DNA of 22,626 nt from CALVGQ01 sp031551965 (GTDB taxonomy: Bacteria; Bacillota_I; Bacilli_A; Erysipelotrichales; Erysipelotrichaceae): assembly GCA_031551965.1 (NCBI GenBank), contig JAVBMW010000034.1, forward strand, positions 1 through 22,626, given 5' to 3'. How positions within the stretch are numbered: the first letter of the stretch is position 1; each line of letters begins with the position of its first letter. Below are positions 1-7,203 of this stretch, piece after piece. Both the position numbers and the translations under genes were made by a program. The notes beneath the pieces were generated by a model, which worked only from the letters and a program-made list of their open reading frames with translations, had not been told where the DNA came from and did no database searches.

Positions 1-2
1 CA

Positions 3-422
3 CAATTCGAAAAGGATTTATTAGAATTTACAGGATATTCTTACGAAGAATTAGATTTAGACCCATATAAACAAAAATCAAAACCAAGTAACCAATTTAG
101 TATTCGTATGAACAATGAGAATTTTAATGAAAGCATTATTACAAAAACAACAATAATAAAATCTTTTGATTATATGAATAGAGCAGCAAAAGAGGATATA
201 TATGAATTTGTGGTGCTTACAAATGAAAATGATCAATCTTTTATCCAAACAACCTTAGAAAAGAACGGATATTGGGTTGAAATTAGATATCCAGACAAAA
301 AAATATATGCACAAAAAACGATGGCGTTGGAAGAAGCACTAAAAAATTTTAATGATTTTATAGATGGAAAACCCATAAATTTGGAAGGCTTTACTGACAT
401 CTCTCATAATTTAAAACTATAA
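3..422 (+). CDS. Hypothetical protein, 5' end missing (possible immunity-type protein)
   Basis: The reading frame is open from the left edge, so the gene starts outside the window and at least 139 C-terminal residues are seen. An internal ATG at 108 has no Shine-Dalgarno sequence and is unlikely to be the start. The visible part is soluble, acidic and mixed alpha/beta, with no membrane segment or signal peptide. The stretch ENGYWVEIRY-like (EKNGYWVEIRY) followed by a TMALEEALKNFNDFIDG helix resembles small immunity proteins, but I do not recognise the family. An RHS-repeat fragment lies 85 nt downstream on the same strand, and immunity genes commonly sit among RHS cassettes, which is the only contextual hint. 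A hairpin follows the stop codon. The function is unknown. Confidence 0.6.
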   Translation, partial: QFEKDLLEFTGYSYEELDLDPYKQKSKPSNQFSIRMNNENFNESIITKTTIIKSFDYMNRAAKEDIYEFVVLTNENDQSFIQTTLEKNGYWVEIRYPDKKIYAQKTMALEEALKNFNDFIDGKPINLEGFTDISHNLKL

Positions 423-446
423 TTTAAATTGTTTCTAAATTTTCAC

Positions 447-474
447 AACCCCGAGAATACTTGACCTCGGGGTT
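447..474 (+). terminator. Hairpin, probable terminator of the partial gene
   Basis: A perfect 9-bp GC-rich stem (AACCCCGAG / CTCGGGGTT) with a 10-nt loop begins 25 nt after the stop codon at 422. Only a weak, interrupted T stretch follows, so termination efficiency is uncertain. Confidence 0.55.
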
Positions 475-506
475 AATCCTGTATTTATAATATTATAGAT
501 TCCTAA

Positions 507-749
507 GCAATATCATCCAAAATTACTACCACAACCAAAAGAAATCAAAGAGATATCACAACGATCACTTATATCAATGATCTCACAAATGAGTACACTC
601 AAGTATTAAGTCAGATCCAAGATGATGAAGTAAAGAACTATACATATGGACTCACAAGGATCGCGTCAAGTAAAGATCAATATCTCTATGATGGACAAGG
701 AAATGTAACAGGATTACTGAATGCAAATTGCATTTCTGGATTTCCTTAA
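507..749 (+). pseudogene. Remnant of an RHS-repeat (YD-repeat) protein
   Basis: The frame opened after a stop at 504-506 reads about 80 codons to TAA at 747. It contains TYINDLTNEYTQVLSQ, then NYTYGLTRIASS and YLYDGQGNVTGLLN. These are hallmarks of the C-terminal core of RHS/YD-repeat proteins, whose usual form is YTYG..RISS then YLYDG.GSV.GL. There is no start codon with a ribosome binding site, and the core stops directly after GLLN. The following repeats, the conserved PxxxxDPxG-type boundary and the toxin tip are missing. It is best read as a displaced, dead cassette fragment of a polymorphic toxin gene. The 423-806 interval otherwise holds only the hairpin before it and the leader of the next gene. 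Confidence 0.75.
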
Positions 750-766
750 ATTAAATTATATAAATA

Positions 767-775
767 TGATATTAT
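767..775 (+). promoter_or_regulatory. Possible extended -10 promoter for the DUF1697 gene
   Basis: TGA followed by TATTAT is an extended -10 element 32 nt before the start codon at 807. No good -35 hexamer is visible at the right distance (TAAATT at best). This is a weak call. Confidence 0.3.
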
Positions 776-806
776 ATGTATACATCAAAAGTGGTGAGGA
801 TAAAAA

Positions 807-1346
807 ATGGATCGATATGTCGCATTACTAAGAGGAATCAATGTAAGTGGAAAAAATAAGATAACTATGTCGGCATTAAAAAATGAGTTTGAAAAACTTG
901 GATATAAAGATATAGTAACTTATCTTAATAGTGGTAACATAATTTTTTCAAGTGAAAAAAATGATATAAGTAGTCTTATTGCGGAAATTGAGAAAATGAT
1001 AAAAGAAGTTTTTGATTTAGAGATACCCATTTTTCTTGTTATACAAGAAGAATTAAAAGAGTTATTGAAGGTTGTTCCAGAATGGTGGGGAAATGAGGAT
1101 AAGGATATTTATGATAATCTTATATTTATGATGCCTACGCTTTCTTATGAGACACTACATGAAGAACTTGGTGATCCAAAGGATCAATATGAGAAGATCC
1201 ATAATTACAAGAATGTCGTTTTTTGGTCATTTATTAGAAAAGATTACCAAAAGACCAACTGGTGGTCAAAGACAGCGAAATCTAATATCAGTGATAAGAT
1301 CACAATTAGAACTGCAAATACTATAAGAAAAATTGTAGAGATGTAA
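807..1346 (+). CDS. DUF1697 family protein
   Basis: This 179-residue protein has the family's characteristic N-terminus, YVALLRGINVSGKNKITM (residues 4-21). It is followed by the conserved helix 'LKNEFEKLGYKDIVTYLNSGNIIF' region (about 24-47) and a C-terminal WSFIRKDYQKTNWW block near 140-153. The length is normal for the family (about 175-185) and the gene looks intact. The biochemical role of DUF1697 is not established; it is a cytoplasmic protein common in Firmicutes and often found in accessory positions. The start is supported by GGTGAGGA placed 6 nt upstream. The next gene, a sugar kinase, starts 44 nt downstream with no terminator between, so they could be co-transcribed. Family assignment is confident; function is unknown. 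Confidence 0.88.
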   Translation: MDRYVALLRGINVSGKNKITMSALKNEFEKLGYKDIVTYLNSGNIIFSSEKNDISSLIAEIEKMIKEVFDLEIPIFLVIQEELKELLKVVPEWWGNEDKDIYDNLIFMMPTLSYETLHEELGDPKDQYEKIHNYKNVVFWSFIRKDYQKTNWWSKTAKSNISDKITIRTANTIRKIVEM

Positions 1347-1390
1347 AACATGAATTTTGATAAACAAGAATAAGTTGTTGAGGAAAACTA

Positions 1391-2287
1391 ATGAAAAAAA
1401 CACTAATAATTGGATCAACAGTATTAGATATGATCGTTAAGATCGATAAAATACCCTATGCAAAAGAAGATGTACATACACACTCTATGGATGTTAGTTT
1501 AGGTGGTATGGCATTTAATGTTTATAGTATTCATGATCATTTTCAGATTCCAACAATTCTTTGTTGTGCAGCTGGAGAAGGTTTTTTTGCCGATTCTGTT
1601 GTAAAACTGATGAAAGAACATGGTGCTGAACCATTTGTCCGAATCAATGGAAAAGATAATGGATGCTGTTTATGTTTGGTGGAATCATCTGGAGAAAGAA
1701 CGTTCATAAGCAATCATGGTGCTGAATATAAATTTGATAAAGAATGGCTTAAAGATTTATCAGATGATGAATTTGATATGATCTATGTCAGCGGACTTGA
1801 AGTAGAAGAACCAACGGGTGAAAACTTGATTGAATATCTTGAAGAACATAGACATGCAAAAATATTTTTTGCACCTGGTCCACGAATCAATAAAATAGAA
1901 GAAAACAAGCTAAACCGTATCTTTAAACTTAAACCAATCGTCCATTTAAACGATCAAGAAGTTATAGAATACACGAAACTTGAAAATATAAAAGAGGCAG
2001 CTTTGTCGTTGCATAATTTGACTCATAATGATGTAGTTGTAACCTGTGGAAGTCAAGGAGCTTTGATTGTAGAAAATAAAGAATGTACTTTCATTGAAAC
2101 TGAAAAAGTTGATCCAGTGGATACGATTGGTGCAGGAGACAGTCATGTTGCTACGATCATGGCCATGATAAAAAAAGGATCTAGTTTAAAAGAAGCAGTT
2201 GTGATTGCCAACAAGGTATCCGCACAAGTTGTACAGACCAAAGGAGCTATATTATCGAAGGAAGATTTTAACAAAGTAAAATTTTAA
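1391..2287 (+). CDS. PfkB-family carbohydrate kinase (ribokinase-like)
   Basis: A cytoplasmic ATP-dependent kinase of the ribokinase/PfkB fold, 298 residues, full length. Motif 1 is GGMAFNVYS at residues 38-46, with the di-glycine hinge G38-G39 and conserved N43. Motif 2 is DTIGAGD at 244-250, which contains the anion hole and the catalytic base D250. The substrate cannot be told from sequence; a sugar or nucleoside 5'- or 1-hydroxyl is phosphorylated in this family. The central part is unusually cysteine-rich (LCCAAGEG, GCCLCLV), but nothing indicates a metal site. A GAGGAAA Shine-Dalgarno lies just before the ATG. No sugar transporter or glycosidase is adjacent, so context does not narrow the substrate. 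A strong terminator follows the stop codon. Confidence 0.88.
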   Translation: MKKTLIIGSTVLDMIVKIDKIPYAKEDVHTHSMDVSLGGMAFNVYSIHDHFQIPTILCCAAGEGFFADSVVKLMKEHGAEPFVRINGKDNGCCLCLVESSGERTFISNHGAEYKFDKEWLKDLSDDEFDMIYVSGLEVEEPTGENLIEYLEEHRHAKIFFAPGPRINKIEENKLNRIFKLKPIVHLNDQEVIEYTKLENIKEAALSLHNLTHNDVVVTCGSQGALIVENKECTFIETEKVDPVDTIGAGDSHVATIMAMIKKGSSLKEAVVIANKVSAQVVQTKGAILSKEDFNKVKF

Positions 2288-2290
2288 AAC

Positions 2291-2331
2291 AAAGACACTT
2301 GATTATAAGTTTTCAAATCAAGTGTCTTTTT
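2291..2331. terminator. Strong bidirectional terminator
   Basis: A perfect 14-bp stem (AAAGACACTTGATT paired with AATCAAGTGTCTTT) with an 11-nt loop is flanked by A residues on the left and T residues on the right. It lies 4 nt after the kinase stop and 10 nt before the end of the convergent MerR gene, so it can serve both strands. Confidence 0.9.
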
Positions 2332-2340
2332 CCATTAATT

Positions 2341-3321
2341 TTATTTTAATTTAATTGGCATCAATAAATCCATCTGTGTATCTTCAGGTTCTGTGTTTTC
2401 CAAATAAATATGATTAATATAATTGAGATGTTCATCCAATAATCCACACATATGCTCTTGGTCTTGCATATCGCCTGCAAACTCATACTTGTCACTAGAT
2501 AATACCCATTTAAATAAATCATCCCATTCATTAAAGTTTCCAAAGGCGATCATATGAGCGGCGTAAAGTCCTCCTTCAAAATATTTTTTTTCAAGGGGAG
2601 CTTCAACTTCCAATTCATCAGGAATGGTAACCCAAGATTCATAACCATGAAATCCTGTTTCATCTACAGGGTTAGGATGATTAAATCCATAGTGACGTAA
2701 ATCGGGTTTGATCTTATCCAGTTTGTTTTTTCTTACAAATTCATCGATCATCCAATTTGATCTCATCTCAGGATCATCACCGACAAAATGGGCAGCAGCT
2801 ACAGTCGATGCAGGCAAATAAATAATACGCACATCGTTTAGTTTTGATAATTGTTCATTAGCTAGAGTTAAATCTGACATCTTTTTTTCCTCCTTTTGGT
2901 TGAGAGAAGGAAAAGATACAATGTTTACTATTTCTTGCAACATTTCGTCTTTAATCAATAAATGATCTAATGAAAGTGAAGTAGCATTTTGTAACTGAAC
3001 TACAAAATCACTTAATATTGACTTAATTGTAGATAATGATGATACTTCAACATCAATTTCATTAATACTGTTTTCAAATATTTTGATCGTTTCAACTGCG
3101 TTTTGATTTAAAACAATCTGTTTGATTTGCTTTAAAGGTATTCGCAGCTTACGAAGCAGAAGAATTTGATGTAAATGATTTAGTGAATCACTATTATACA
3201 TTCGATAAGCATATCCTTCTTGTTTAAAACTTTCAATTAAACCGAGCTGTTCATAATATCGAAGTGTACGAGTTGAAATGCCATAATCTTTAGATACTTG
3301 AGAAATAGTCATTGATTTCAT
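2341..3321 (-). CDS. MerR-family regulator with C-terminal GyrI-like effector-binding domain
   Basis: The protein has 326 residues. Residues 4-70 form a MerR winged helix: TISQVSKDYGISTRTLRYYEQLGLI, then the R40-MY wing and RKLRIPLKQIKQIV. Residues 75-135 are the dimerising helical linker. Residues 148-326 form a GyrI/SOUL-like effector-binding domain (PASTVAAAHFVG, then GFHGYESWVTIP, typical of small-molecule sensors). I start at the ATG of 3321 because AGAAGG lies 8 nt upstream. A TTG two codons earlier would sit only 3 nt from that site. The gene has a MerR-type promoter directly behind the ABC permease gene, so it is probably autoregulated and may sense the transported compound. It also carries a strong internal ribosome binding site before M148 (listed separately). 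Confidence 0.87.
   Translation of the reverse strand: MKSMTISQVSKDYGISTRTLRYYEQLGLIESFKQEGYAYRMYNSDSLNHLHQILLLRKLRIPLKQIKQIVLNQNAVETIKIFENSINEIDVEVSSLSTIKSILSDFVVQLQNATSLSLDHLLIKDEMLQEIVNIVSFPSLNQKEEKKMSDLTLANEQLSKLNDVRIIYLPASTVAAAHFVGDDPEMRSNWMIDEFVRKNKLDKIKPDLRHYGFNHPNPVDETGFHGYESWVTIPDELEVEAPLEKKYFEGGLYAAHMIAFGNFNEWDDLFKWVLSSDKYEFAGDMQDQEHMCGLLDEHLNYINHIYLENTEPEDTQMDLLMPIKLK
2878..2897 (-). promoter_or_regulatory. Internal ribosome binding site and ATG inside the MerR gene
   Basis: On the minus strand AAAAGGAGG (2889-2897) is followed by 8 nt and an in-frame ATG (2878-2880) that is codon 148 of the regulator. This is a better Shine-Dalgarno than the gene's own start. Translation from here would give a free 179-residue effector-binding domain without the DNA-binding part. 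The spacer is a run of A residues. Confidence 0.6.
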
Positions 3322-3346
3322 TGCCAAAACCTTCTTTCATAAACAA

Positions 3347-3377
3347 AGGATAAACTGTGACACGACGTCAAAGTCAA
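3347..3377 (-). promoter_or_regulatory. MerR-type promoter with long spacer and operator dyad
   Basis: On the minus strand a -35 TTGACT (3372-3377) and a -10 TATCCT (3347-3352) are separated by 19 bp, longer than the optimal 17 and typical of MerR-activated promoters. An imperfect dyad, ACTTTGAC-N5-GTCACAGT (3354-3374, 7 of 8 pairs), occupies the spacer as MerR operators do. The -35 abuts the stop codon of the upstream permease gene. Confidence 0.7.
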
Positions 3378-4043
3378 CTATAAATCAAGATTTTCATAGT
3401 ATTTCAATGAAAGTTTATAAGAAAACAAAATGCAACAAACATAAACGATAGCTAATCCTATTATTAGGAGAGTTACGTTGTTATAAATGAAGGTGATGAT
3501 ATTGATACTTATCGAACTGTCTGGATTATTTAATAAACCCGCAATCAATACAACAGCTAAAGGCCAAGTTAAAAGTGGTAAGTTAGCGTAAAGCTTTGCT
3601 TTGGTATAACCTAATTTAAAAAATAAAGGTATTTGTACAGCTTGAGTTAAACTAAACATGATAAAGAAAATAAGAATATAAAGTAAATTTTCCATTAGCA
3701 CAAAGTCATTTTTAAAAATTATAGAAAAGGTGAAACTAAGGAATAATCCTAAAAGAGCACCAACAATATCCACAATCAAGGCAAAGATGTATCTGCCAGA
3801 AACGACAGTATTACGATTAATAGATAAAATTGAGTAAAGCATATCAATACTGTTTGACTCTCCTACTGCAAAAGGATAAGAAACATAAACTGCTGAGAAA
3901 ACCATAACCATGCTCATTGCACTTGATGAACCGGTCATCGACATGACGGCAGCAGCAACGCTTAAAATAATCAGGTTTTTAATTGTTAAATAAGGTTTTA
4001 TTGTTAAAATGTCTAGTTTTACAAAAGAAATAAGTTTATTCAT
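3378..4043 (-). CDS. ABC transporter permease (ABC2_membrane_5-like)
   Basis: An integral membrane protein of 221 residues with about six hydrophobic segments (near 24-40, 43-60, 86-108, 118-140, 152-170 and 186-208). A short basic N-terminus is followed by the typical 'LDILTIKPYLT' amphipathic start seen in small ABC-2 permeases encoded beside YtrA-type regulators. It has no ATP-binding motif and must work with the ATPase encoded just upstream. The ATG overlaps the ATPase stop by 8 nt and has AAGGGGG 6 nt before it, inside the ATPase reading frame, so translation is probably coupled. The substrate is unknown; such exporters often act against cell-envelope antibiotics or peptides. No terminator is visible between it and the following MerR gene. 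Confidence 0.82.
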   Translation of the reverse strand: MNKLISFVKLDILTIKPYLTIKNLIILSVAAAVMSMTGSSSAMSMVMVFSAVYVSYPFAVGESNSIDMLYSILSINRNTVVSGRYIFALIVDIVGALLGLFLSFTFSIIFKNDFVLMENLLYILIFFIMFSLTQAVQIPLFFKLGYTKAKLYANLPLLTWPLAVVLIAGLLNNPDSSISINIITFIYNNVTLLIIGLAIVYVCCILFSYKLSLKYYENLDL

Positions 4044-4896
4044 GATTTGCCCCCTTATTCATAAAGACAATGATTTCTTCAAGTGTAATTTTTTCCGTTA
4101 ATATTGCTTTTGACAGGAAATCACTATATTTAACATCGATCATGCCTTCAAACCCATTTGCATATTGACGAAGGCCAATAATATATTTTTTAAGATCTTC
4201 TGACAGATCTTCTAAACCGCCTTTTACTAAACAATATCTTTCCAATAAATCCTCTTTTAAACCTGAATAAATAATTTTTCCGTTTAAGATAAAAGTAATA
4301 TAGTCAGCGATTTTTTCTAGATCAGAAGTAATGTGCGTAGAGAAAAGTACACTGCGGGTTTCATCAGATACATATTCAGATAAGATATCGCACAACTCAT
4401 CACGGGCTACAGGATCTAGTCCACTTGTAGGTTCATCCAAAATGAGTAGTTTAGCGTTATGAGATAAGGCAACAGCCAACATAAGTTTGACATTCATACC
4501 TCTGGATAATTCTTTTACTTTTTTGGTGCGATCTAAATTGAAACGAGTTAAGTATTCAATAAATAATTGAGAACTCCATTTGGAGTAGAACATCGATACT
4601 GCTTTTTCTACATCATTGATCGTCCAGTCTTTGACAAATAATTGATTATCTGTGACAACACCGATCTCATTGTTGATAAGAGAACGATCTATCATATTGG
4701 TATCATTAAAGAATGTTATTTTTCCTGCGTCAATATTGATTGCGTTAAGAATACTTTTGATCGTTGTGGTTTTTCCTGAACCGTTTGGTCCGATAAATCC
4801 CATAATATAGCCTGTTGGAACTTTGAAAGAAACATTGTCTAAATGAAATGTTTTATAGCTTTTATTAAGATTTTCAACTTCTAAAATATTAGTCAT
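4036..4896 (-). CDS. ABC transporter ATP-binding protein
   Basis: The protein has 286 residues. It carries Walker A GPNGSGKT (36-43), a signature of the variant form LSRGM (130-134), Walker B LLILDE (150-155) with a DEPTSGLDP D-loop, and the H-loop histidine H188 in FSTHI. All parts needed for ATP hydrolysis are present. The signature LSRGM in place of LSGGQ is typical of the YtrB/CcmA-like ATPases that pair with ABC-2 permeases. I start at 4896 because AAGGAGG lies 6 nt upstream. The longer frame opening at 4923 lies inside the gntR gene and lacks a ribosome binding site. It overlaps gntR and the permease gene by 8 nt each, so the three genes form a tight operon. Confidence 0.92.
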   Translation of the reverse strand: MTNILEVENLNKSYKTFHLDNVSFKVPTGYIMGFIGPNGSGKTTTIKSILNAINIDAGKITFFNDTNMIDRSLINNEIGVVTDNQLFVKDWTINDVEKAVSMFYSKWSSQLFIEYLTRFNLDRTKKVKELSRGMNVKLMLAVALSHNAKLLILDEPTSGLDPVARDELCDILSEYVSDETRSVLFSTHITSDLEKIADYITFILNGKIIYSGLKEDLLERYCLVKGGLEDLSEDLKKYIIGLRQYANGFEGMIDVKYSDFLSKAILTEKITLEEIIVFMNKGANHE

Positions 4897-5272
4897 AATC
4901 CTCCTCCTTGGCCAATACATCAAGAATTTCTAAGACTTCAGATTTTGAAATATTACTGTTTTTCGCAATAAGTAGTATGCTACCTAATGCCTCTTCTATT
5001 TTATATAATGCGTTTTCACGGGCTAATTCAGTATTTTGTGGTAACACAAAACAACCCTTCCCTTGAACGTTGGTTACATAACCCTCATCAGCTAGATCGT
5101 TGTAAGCACGTGTTGTCGTGATCACAGAAATTTTTAGATCTTTAGCTAATTGTCGGATCGAAGGCAACATTTCATCTTCTTTTAATTCGTTGTTGAGTAT
5201 GGCTTCTTTTATTTGATTTTTGATTTGTTCATAAATTGGAACTTGGGAACGATTTGATACGATAATCTTCAT
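4889..5272 (-). CDS. GntR-family transcriptional regulator, YtrA subfamily
   Basis: A 127-residue repressor. Residues 9-78 are the GntR winged helix: PIYEQIKNQIKEAILNNEL, LPSIRQLAKDLKISVITTTRAYNDL and EGYVTNVQGKGCFV. Instead of a large ligand domain there is only a short C-terminal helical pair for dimerisation (about 80-125), which defines the YtrA subfamily. These repressors usually control an adjacent ABC exporter operon and themselves, which matches the downstream ATPase and permease. A GAGG lies 7 nt before the ATG. The promoter upstream carries a palindrome over its -10, consistent with autorepression. The inducing signal is not deducible. Confidence 0.92.
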   Translation of the reverse strand: MKIIVSNRSQVPIYEQIKNQIKEAILNNELKEDEMLPSIRQLAKDLKISVITTTRAYNDLADEGYVTNVQGKGCFVLPQNTELARENALYKIEEALGSILLIAKNSNISKSEVLEILDVLAKEEDYD

Positions 5273-5298
5273 GCATGCACCTCACAGATATTAACATC

Positions 5299-5334
5299 TA
5301 TATACAGTATATACACACAAATACACCGTGTCAA
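5299..5334 (-). promoter_or_regulatory. gntR-ABC operon promoter with overlapping palindromic operator
   Basis: The minus strand shows TTGACA (5329-5334), a 17-bp spacer and TATACT (5306-5311), a near-consensus sigma-70 promoter. A perfect palindrome TATATAC-A-GTATATA (5299-5313) covers the -10 and is the likely binding site of the GntR repressor. Repeated GTGTAT motifs occur in the spacer. Confidence 0.75.
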
Positions 5335-5384
5335 CAAAATTATTATTGATTTAGAGAAAACTTTAACAATTCAGGAGTAACTTG

Positions 5385-5393
5385 TGCTATTAT
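5385..5393 (+). promoter_or_regulatory. Probable extended -10 promoter of gpmI
   Basis: TGC followed by TATTAT gives an extended -10 about 27 nt before the gpmI start. The upstream match is poor (TTAACA at 5363-5368 with a 19-bp spacer). Transcription would diverge from the gntR promoter. Confidence 0.45.
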
Positions 5394-5420
5394 TAATAAG
5401 GAAAATTTGGAGGAAATGTT

Positions 5421-6989
5421 ATGAATAAAAAACCTGTTGTCCTAGTAGTTATGGATGGTATTGGATTGTCTGATAATAAACTAGGTAATGCTGTAACAAA
5501 TGCGTATACCCCTCAATTGGATGAACTTATGAACAATAATCCTTGGGCTGCAATCAAAGCTCATGGAGTTGCGGTTGGTCTTCCAAGCGATGACGATATG
5601 GGAAACTCAGAAGTTGGACACAATGCTTTAGGTTGTGGACAAGTTTATAGCCAAGGTGCGAAACTTGTGAATGAAAGTATTGATACTGGAGTGATCTATG
5701 AGTCAGAAACATGGAAAGAATTAGCAGAAAATGCTAAGGGTCATACAATGCATTTTATGGGGCTATTATCTGATGGTAATGTTCATAGTCATATCAATCA
5801 TTTAAAATCAATGATCACTCAATGTAAAAAAGAAGGATTAAACCAAGTTCGTTTACATGTATTAATGGATGGACGTGATGTTCCAGCAACTTCAGGTCTT
5901 ACTTACATTGATGAAATCGAAAATCACTGCAAATCATTAAATGATGATAACTTCAACTGTGTTATCGCTTCGGGTGGCGGACGTATGTATATTACAATGG
6001 ACCGCTATGAAGCTAACTGGAGCATGGTTGAACGTGGATGGCATACACATGTATTAGGCGAAGGTAGACAATTTGCATCAGCGACTGAAGCAATCGAAAC
6101 TTACCGTGCTGAAGTAAACTGTGATGACCAAGACTTACATGAGTTCGTTATCGTTAAAGATGGAAAACCTGTAGGAACAATTGAAGATCATGATTCAGTA
6201 GTTTTATTCAATTTCAGAGGTGACCGTGCCATTGAAATTTCAAAAGCATTCGATGAAAAAGGATTCAATGTCTTTGATCGAGTACGCGTTCCAGATGTTA
6301 AATATGCAGGTATGCTTCAATATGATGGAGACTTAAAAATCCCTAATAAATTTTTAGTTGCTCCACCAAAAATTGAAAACACAATGTCTGAATTCTTAGT
6401 AAAACAAGGCGTTAAATCCTATGCAATCAGTGAAACTCAAAAATTTGGACATGTGACTTATTTTTGGAATGGTAATCGTTCTGAAAAATTTGACGCTAGC
6501 CTTGAAACTTGGGTAGAAGTTGCTTCCGATGTAGTTCCTTTTGAACAACGTCCTTGGATGAAATCAGCTGAAGTTACAGATGAGCTTGTAAAAGCAATCG
6601 AATCTGGTGAATATGAGTTCTTACGTTGTAACTATCCAAATGGGGATATGGTTGGACATACCGGCTCATATGAATCAACAATCATTGGTGTTGAATCTGT
6701 AGATATCGCACTGAAAAGAGTGGTTGAAGCTTGTAAAAAAGCTGGGGCTGTACTTCTTGTCACTGCCGACCATGGTAACGCTGATGAAATGTATGAAAAA
6801 TCAAAAGATCCTAATGCAAAACCAAAACCAAAAACTTCACATACATTAAATAAAGTTCCATTTATTATCGCTGGAGCTGATGTTGAAATCAAAGAAGGAG
6901 ATTTTGGATTAAGTAATGTTGCTGCAACAGTAGTTGAATTGCTTGGATTCAATGCTCCAGAATGTTGGGATGTAAGTTTAATTAAATAA
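5421..6989 (+). CDS. gpmI: 2,3-bisphosphoglycerate-independent phosphoglycerate mutase
   Basis: It interconverts 3- and 2-phosphoglycerate in glycolysis, in the cytoplasm, using two Mn ions and a phosphoserine intermediate. The 522 residues are close to the usual 510-515. Visible active-site parts are VMDGIG with metal ligand D12, MGNSEVGH with the catalytic serine S63, HVLMDGRDVPATSG and GRMYITMDRYEANW in the inserted transferase domain, FNFRGDRA, and the second metal site TADHGNADEM (448-457). GGAGG lies 8 nt before the ATG. In many Firmicutes the gene lies in a gap-pgk-tpi-gpmI-eno operon. Here it stands alone with its own promoter and terminator. Codon usage appears biased towards well-expressed codons, as expected for a glycolytic enzyme. 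Confidence 0.97.
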   Translation: MNKKPVVLVVMDGIGLSDNKLGNAVTNAYTPQLDELMNNNPWAAIKAHGVAVGLPSDDDMGNSEVGHNALGCGQVYSQGAKLVNESIDTGVIYESETWKELAENAKGHTMHFMGLLSDGNVHSHINHLKSMITQCKKEGLNQVRLHVLMDGRDVPATSGLTYIDEIENHCKSLNDDNFNCVIASGGGRMYITMDRYEANWSMVERGWHTHVLGEGRQFASATEAIETYRAEVNCDDQDLHEFVIVKDGKPVGTIEDHDSVVLFNFRGDRAIEISKAFDEKGFNVFDRVRVPDVKYAGMLQYDGDLKIPNKFLVAPPKIENTMSEFLVKQGVKSYAISETQKFGHVTYFWNGNRSEKFDASLETWVEVASDVVPFEQRPWMKSAEVTDELVKAIESGEYEFLRCNYPNGDMVGHTGSYESTIIGVESVDIALKRVVEACKKAGAVLLVTADHGNADEMYEKSKDPNAKPKPKTSHTLNKVPFIIAGADVEIKEGDFGLSNVAATVVELLGFNAPECWDVSLIK

Positions 6990-6996
6990 TCTTATG

Positions 6997-7029
6997 AAGA
7001 TGTAGCTGAATAATCAGTTACATCTTTTT
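6997..7029 (+). terminator. Terminator of gpmI
   Basis: A 13-bp stem (AAGATGTAGCTGA / TCAGTTACATCTT, one G-T pair) with an ATAA loop runs into a T5 tract. It starts 7 nt after the gpmI stop. Confidence 0.88.
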
Positions 7030-7203
7030 ATGTCCAAACTCTATAATTATTTACGTCCAAATCACACAATGATTTGTATCTAAACTCAGTAAACTACTTA
7101 AGTATATTTGATTAGTGTCGCGTCAGCTGTTACCTAAAATATTAAATAATATATCAAATAAGAAGTAGAAGTGATAAAATAATTGTCAAAGGGTGTGATA
7201 AAG

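Noticed and set aside
4897..4923. Longer N-terminus for the ABC ATPase
   Set aside because: The extension is inside gntR and lacks a ribosome binding site, whereas the ATG at 4896 has an excellent one.
6632..6952. 106-codon minus-strand frame inside gpmI
   Set aside because: It is a shadow of the highly conserved gpmI coding sequence, with no ribosome binding site or recognisable protein.
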